Below, piece by piece: positions 5,914 to 8,013 of a stretch of 8,013 bases of DNA. This DNA is from Candidatus Woesearchaeota archaeon (GTDB lineage Archaea; Nanobdellota; Nanobdellia; SCGC-AAA011-G17; JACQNH01): positions 1 to 8,013 of the forward strand of contig JACQNH010000032.1 of assembly GCA_016203175.1 (NCBI GenBank), written 5' to 3'. Position 1 is the first letter of the stretch. Each line of letters begins with the position of its first letter. The position numbers and the translations under genes were made by a program. Below the pieces are notes generated by a model. The model was not told the DNA's origin and did no database searches. It saw nothing but the letters and a program-made list of their open reading frames with translations.

Positions 5914-6221
5914 AATGGTGTTTAAAACAAAATAAAGGCATAAAAATAATTAAGCCCAATAATAATTTAGCAGAGGAGTATATAGAAAGTGCTGAAGAAA
6001 CTTTATTAGTATTGCAAAATATAAAAAATAAATCCAAGTTCAAGAATAATCTAAGAAGCAAAGACAAAGTGGCACAGCATAATGAACTATTGCTGAAAGT
6101 GATATGCCATAATATCTGTGTAGTTATTCAAGAGATGTATGAACTTGGTATTAATCCTAATTTCCATATATCTTTAAATAATAAAGACAATAACAATATG
6201 GTGCCAGATGGTAGATTATGA
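5895..6221 (+). CDS. Broken HEPN toxin fused in frame to a transposase C-terminus
   Basis: The 108-residue reading frame appears chimeric. Residues 1 to about 42 (MDLERLKWCLKQNKGIKIIK, then PNNNLAEEYIESAEETLL) match the usual start of archaeal HEPN proteins paired with MNT antitoxins. From about residue 45 it changes to the conserved C-terminal tail of IS4/IS5-like DDE transposases: KFKNNLRSKDKVAQHNELLL, then KVICHNICVVIQEMYELGI (residues 68-86) and NPNF. The remaining HEPN helices, including the RNase motif Rx4-6H and the region targeted by AMPylation, are absent; a normal HEPN is about 120-140 residues. The last 18 residues belong to neither family. The parental gene was probably the MNT-linked toxin, interrupted by an insertion sequence that later decayed or was deleted. 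It overlaps the upstream antitoxin gene by 19 bases and the next gene by 14. The protein is probably nonfunctional, though the frame is open. Both halves are recognised from memory of family patterns, not from a search. Confidence 0.75.
   Translation: MDLERLKWCLKQNKGIKIIKPNNNLAEEYIESAEETLLVLQNIKNKSKFKNNLRSKDKVAQHNELLLKVICHNICVVIQEMYELGINPNFHISLNNKDNNNMVPDGRL
6024..6164 (+). mobile_element. Remnant of an insertion sequence (3' end of an IS4/IS5-like transposase gene)
   Basis: This segment encodes the stretch from about KNKSKFKNNLRSKDK to ELGINPNF, typical of the end of DDE transposases just after the last catalytic Glu region. No upstream transposase part (none of the DDE residues) is found in the window, and no terminal inverted repeat could be identified, so the IS boundaries are approximate. 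Confidence 0.65.
6173..6180 (+). promoter_or_regulatory. TATA box of the membrane protein/nuclease operon
   Basis: TTTAAATA centred about 31 bp before the ATG at 6208 would give a leader of a few bases. It lies just downstream of the transposase remnant, so this operon can be read independently of the broken HEPN gene. Confidence 0.5.
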
Positions 6222-6612
6222 TAGACTTCAAAAGATTGGAATAGTTATAGGATACATTGGAATTGCATTTATGTTTGCAGCATATTTAACTTTGAATAAC
6301 ACTAATGAAACTCTAAATTGGATTTTATTTGGGTTTATGATGCTATTTCTTATTGTGGGCTCAATTATTACTATTTATGCTTCAAATAGAATGAGAAAAC
6401 TAGGAATAAAGACAAAATCTAAAAGTATTTGGATGCAAGATGTTGAATTATCAAAAAGCTATTGGATTACTTCAATTATTGTTTTGATTGGTATAATTAT
6501 TCTAATAAACATAAAGAATATTGATTTAGGGAGTGTATTAGTTCTATCTTTATTTATTGGCGGAATATTAGGGTTAGTTTATAGAAAATACTTTAAGAGG
6601 TCTAAGAAATGA
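6208..6612 (+). CDS. Four-helix membrane protein of unknown function
   Basis: A 134-residue hydrophobic protein that I do not recognise. Four transmembrane helices are apparent, at about residues 10-28, 37-58, 87-102 and 107-125. A basic, polar loop lies in the middle (NRMRKLGIKTKSKSIWMQDVELSKS, spanning about 60-84) and a basic tail at the end (YRKYFKRSKK). The positive loop and tail would place both ends and the loop in the cytoplasm. There is no signal peptide and there are no evident catalytic motifs. The gene overlaps the broken HEPN frame by 14 bases and is coupled by an ATGA overlap to the 41-residue membrane protein, followed by a Cas4-like nuclease, so the three are probably co-transcribed. 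A role as membrane partner of the nuclease is only a guess from position. Confidence 0.72.
   Translation: MVDYDRLQKIGIVIGYIGIAFMFAAYLTLNNTNETLNWILFGFMMLFLIVGSIITIYASNRMRKLGIKTKSKSIWMQDVELSKSYWITSIIVLIGIIILINIKNIDLGSVLVLSLFIGGILGLVYRKYFKRSKK
6596..6600 (+). promoter_or_regulatory. Shine-Dalgarno site of the 41-residue membrane protein
   Basis: AGAGG lies 8 bases before the ATG at 6609. With the ATGA stop/start overlap it argues that this very short frame is translated. Confidence 0.6.
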
Positions 6613-6734
6613 AAGTCTACAAAAAATGGTGGTTTTGGGTAATGGTCTTAATAGTATTAGTCGTTGTAATTATTCTTATCTTTTTTGAATGGCAGACAAC
6701 CAATTTTTCAGATTTTCCAGGATACGTGAGATAA
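6609..6734 (+). CDS. Small (41 aa) single-helix membrane protein
   Basis: A very short gene easily missed by length cut-offs. The product begins MKVYKKWWFW, continues with an unbroken hydrophobic helix (about residues 9-26, rich in Val, Leu and Ile), then a polar tail ending FSDFPGYVR. A basic, aromatic N-terminus before one helix predicts an inner-membrane protein with its N-terminus in the cytoplasm. Its start overlaps the stop of the upstream four-helix protein as ATGA, an AGAGG site lies 8 bases upstream, and one base separates its stop from the next gene's ATG. This tight packing is the main evidence that it is real. It could be an accessory subunit of the upstream membrane protein. Function unknown. 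Confidence 0.7.
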   Translation: MKVYKKWWFWVMVLIVLVVVIILIFFEWQTTNFSDFPGYVR

Positions 6735-6735
6735 A

Positions 6736-7401
6736 ATGACCTACAAACTATCCCCATCTTCATTAAGTTTATTAGAAGAATGCCCCAAGTGTTTTTGGCT
6801 TCAAATGGTCAAGAAAGTAAGAAGACCATCTAGTGCTATGTCTTCTTTGCCTAATGGAATGGATTTAAAGTTAAAGAAGCATTTTGACAAGTATAGAGAT
6901 AATAATAGCTTACCACCTGAACTTAAAAAGCATAATATAGACTGTGGATTGTATAGCAATATGGAAAATCTAAATGTTTGGCGTAATAATTTTAAAGGTA
7001 TTTCTTACATGGATAAAGCAAACGGTATTACTTTATATGGAGCTGTGGACGAGTTATTAATTAAAGACAATAAAATTATAGTTTTGGACTTCAAGACTAG
7101 AGGATTTGCATTGAAAGAAGATACAGCTCATATGTACCAAGATAAGATAAACCTCTATAATCTATTATTCAAGCTGAATGGTTATGAAGTTGAGGATTAT
7201 GGCTATTTGCTGTTTTACATGCCAGAAGAGATACTAGAGGATGGAAATTTTGTGTTTAATACAGAAATAGTAAAGATGCATGTTAATCTTAAACATGCTG
7301 AAGACTTGTTCAAGAAAGCTATAGAAGTCTTAAATAATAGTATACCTGAATGCAGTTCTAAATGCAAGTTTTGTAGTTACGTGAAAAGTTATTCTGTTTA
7401 A
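6736..7401 (+). CDS. Cas4/RecB-like PD-(D/E)XK nuclease with Fe-S-type cysteines
   Basis: A 221-residue protein of the RecB-type PD-(D/E)XK nuclease superfamily. It opens with the typical MTYKLSPSSLSLLEECPKCF, whose 'SxS-x-EC-x2-C-FW' pattern places C16 and C19 at the N-terminus. The catalytic core shows GAVDELL (D105) and VLDFKTRG (D118, K120), followed by YQDKINLY (134-141), the QxxxY-like helix that completes the active site. The C-terminus has CSSKCKFC (C206, C210, C213). One N-terminal plus three C-terminal cysteines is the 4Fe-4S arrangement of Cas4/AddB-like nucleases, which degrade or trim single-stranded DNA ends. No CRISPR array or other cas gene is in the window, so this is a stand-alone, repair- or defence-type member. 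It is the last gene of the operon beginning at 6208, one base after the small membrane protein gene. Its stop overlaps the convergent gene's stop by 4 bases. Family call is firm; biological role open. Confidence 0.87.
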   Translation: MTYKLSPSSLSLLEECPKCFWLQMVKKVRRPSSAMSSLPNGMDLKLKKHFDKYRDNNSLPPELKKHNIDCGLYSNMENLNVWRNNFKGISYMDKANGITLYGAVDELLIKDNKIIVLDFKTRGFALKEDTAHMYQDKINLYNLLFKLNGYEVEDYGYLLFYMPEEILEDGNFVFNTEIVKMHVNLKHAEDLFKKAIEVLNNSIPECSSKCKFCSYVKSYSV

Positions 7402-7694
7402 GAAATAATTTTGTAATATTGAACAGCATAAATCTGATAGGGAATTTTTGGTGGGGCTTCTCTAGTTCGCGAGGCATCTAATTGCATTCCCACACAGTAA
7501 GCATTAGCATTGTTTGGAACTCTTCTTGTAACAACTTCATCTGTACTATCTGCCATTGGAAAAATAAAAATATATGGTTCACCAATAGGGATAGCTTTTA
7601 TGAGTTCTCCATTCATTCTAATAATTTCACTATTGTCTCCTAGACTAAATGTTAATTGCTCTAATGTTCTTTGTTGTGTTTGTTCTACCATCAT
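7398..7694 (-). CDS. Hypothetical protein, 98 aa
   Basis: I do not recognise this protein. It is soluble, without a signal peptide or membrane helix, and probably mostly beta: the sequence alternates strands and turns (about 12-45, SEIIRMNGELIKAIPIGEPY and IFIFPMA; 58-98, RRVPNNANAYCVGMQLDA to IYAVQYYKI). It lies convergent to the Cas4-like gene (4-base stop overlap) and divergent from rpl10e. Two adjacent ATGs (7694 and 7691) are possible; the second lies about 24 bp after a TATA-like TTTAATAT and fits a leaderless start better. A competing frame on the plus strand (7510-7737) gives a less protein-like product and no start signals. Whether the gene is real rests on its packing, promoter and amino-acid composition. 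Confidence 0.62.
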   Translation of the reverse strand: MMVEQTQQRTLEQLTFSLGDNSEIIRMNGELIKAIPIGEPYIFIFPMADSTDEVVTRRVPNNANAYCVGMQLDASRTREAPPKIPYQIYAVQYYKIIS

Positions 7695-7711
7695 TTCTTG
7701 TAATTTAAAAA

Positions 7712-7719
7712 ATATTAAA
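7712..7719 (-). promoter_or_regulatory. TATA box of the 98-aa protein gene
   Basis: TTTAATAT on the minus strand, centred about 21-24 bp before the two candidate ATGs. The region is A/T-rich throughout, so the exact box is uncertain. Confidence 0.4.
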
Positions 7720-7730
7720 AAGGTATCGTT

Positions 7731-7762
7731 TGTTTAAAAAGTCAGAAAGATGTTTAAAAAGT
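7731..7762 (+). repeat. Two 12-bp direct repeats exactly 20 bp apart
   Basis: TGTTTAAAAAGT occurs at 7731-7742 and again, identical, at 7751-7762. The 20-bp period is about two helical turns, so a protein bound to both would sit on one DNA face. The copies lie in the divergent promoter region between the 98-aa gene and rpl10e, upstream of both TATA boxes. The remainder of 7695-7837 shows no gene. Confidence 0.6.
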
Positions 7763-7808
7763 ACCTCATTTTAAGGACTTTTTCTACAGAGCCAGCCACA
7801 CCAATACC

Positions 7809-7816
7809 TTTATAAA
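7809..7816 (+). promoter_or_regulatory. TATA box of rpl10e
   Basis: TTTATAAA centred about 25 bp before the ATG at 7838 predicts a leaderless transcript for the ribosomal protein gene. Confidence 0.7.
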
Positions 7817-7837
7817 TAAAGTCTTAAACAAAATTTT

Positions 7838-8013
7838 ATGGCAGGACTCAGAAAAGGACATTGCTATACAACTATTGAACGCCCTTATACCAGAAAAAGT
7901 AAATTCCAGAAAAAGGGTTTCATAAAAGCTATGCCTACCTCGAAAATTGTAAGATTTGATATGGGCGACCCTAAAAAACAATTTAATGCTACAGTAAAAC
8001 TAGTATCTAAACA
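7838..8013 (+). CDS. rpl10e: Ribosomal protein L10e (uL16), 5' part, runs off the window
   Basis: The first 58 codons encode MAGLRKGHCYTTIERPYTRK, then SKFQKKGFIKAMPTSKIVRF and DMGDPKKQFNATVKLVSK. This is the conserved N-terminus of archaeal/eukaryotic L10e (the bacterial L16 counterpart, uL16), a large-subunit protein near the peptidyl-transferase centre and the tRNA-binding region. Landmarks are the basic PYTRKSK segment and the SKIVRFDMG motif. The full protein is usually about 165-180 residues, so roughly two thirds lie beyond the window; no frameshift is seen. It has its own TATA box, lies divergent from the 98-aa gene, and is the best taxonomic marker here, clearly archaeal. Confidence 0.95.
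   Translation, partial: MAGLRKGHCYTTIERPYTRKSKFQKKGFIKAMPTSKIVRFDMGDPKKQFNATVKLVSK

Noticed and set aside
5825..6067. Open frame on the minus strand, 80 codons
   Set aside because: It is antisense to the wHTH-MNT/HEPN junction and shows Phe/Leu-rich shadow composition.
7510..7737. Open frame on the plus strand, 75 codons
   Set aside because: It overlaps the minus-strand 98-aa gene, has no promoter or Shine-Dalgarno site and runs into A/T-rich intergenic DNA; the minus frame is better supported.
7750..7815. A 21-codon plus-strand frame (MFKKYLILRTF...) before rpl10e
   Set aside because: It runs into the rpl10e TATA box, its own TATA spacing is too short, and there is no Shine-Dalgarno site.
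7784..7981. Open frame on the minus strand, 65 codons
   Set aside because: It is antisense to rpl10e, whose identity is certain.

Overview
The window looks like a stretch of a small, AT-rich archaeal genome, most likely a DPANN-type lineage (Woesearchaeota/Pacearchaeota/Nanoarchaeota-like). The support is the start of an archaeal ribosomal protein L10e gene at the right edge, archaeal BRE/TATA promoters about 22-31 bp upstream of first-gene start codons, GAGG Shine-Dalgarno sites only before operon-internal genes, very tight packing (overlapping stops, ATGA couplings), and a family profile (rhomboid, PrgI-VirB4 ATPase, wHTH/nucleotidyltransferase modules, Cas4-like nuclease) common in such genomes. 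The lineage is an inference; no 16S or complete marker gene is present.

Layout: (1) 15-638, a rhomboid intramembrane protease. (2) 743-2096, a two-gene toxin-antitoxin-like operon: an AbiEi-like winged-helix protein followed by an AbiEii-like nucleotidyltransferase, with a near-perfect palindrome over the predicted transcription/translation start. (3) 2093-5131 on the minus strand, a 1012-residue protein joining a PrgI-like two-helix membrane domain, a VirB4/TraC-type conjugation ATPase and a C-terminal PD-(D/E)XK-like nuclease domain. (4) 5132-5352, a 221-bp divergent intergenic region holding two 26-bp direct repeats, a hairpin followed by T-runs, an imperfect palindrome, and the promoter and operator of the next operon. 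(5) 5353-6221, a second module: a wHTH fused to a minimal nucleotidyltransferase (MNT), then a gene whose N-terminus is HEPN-like but whose C-terminal half is the tail of a DDE transposase, so the HEPN toxin appears to have been destroyed by an insertion sequence. (6) 6208-7401, a tightly coupled operon of a four-helix membrane protein, a 41-residue single-helix membrane protein and a Cas4/RecB-like nuclease with an Fe-S-type cysteine set. (7) 7398-7694 on the minus strand, a 98-residue protein of unknown function. (8) 7838 to the end, the 5' part of rpl10e with its own leaderless promoter.

How it fits together: the middle (about 740-6200) reads as an accessory island (two NTase-based stress/defence modules, a conjugation ATPase and an IS remnant) between genes that look resident (rhomboid on the left, nuclease operon and L10e on the right). 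The two NTase modules use the same fold in opposite roles: in AbiE systems the NTase is the toxin, in MNT-HEPN systems it is the antitoxin. No tRNA, rRNA or CRISPR array was seen. No other type IV secretion genes are in the window, so the ATPase is either solitary or its partners lie elsewhere.
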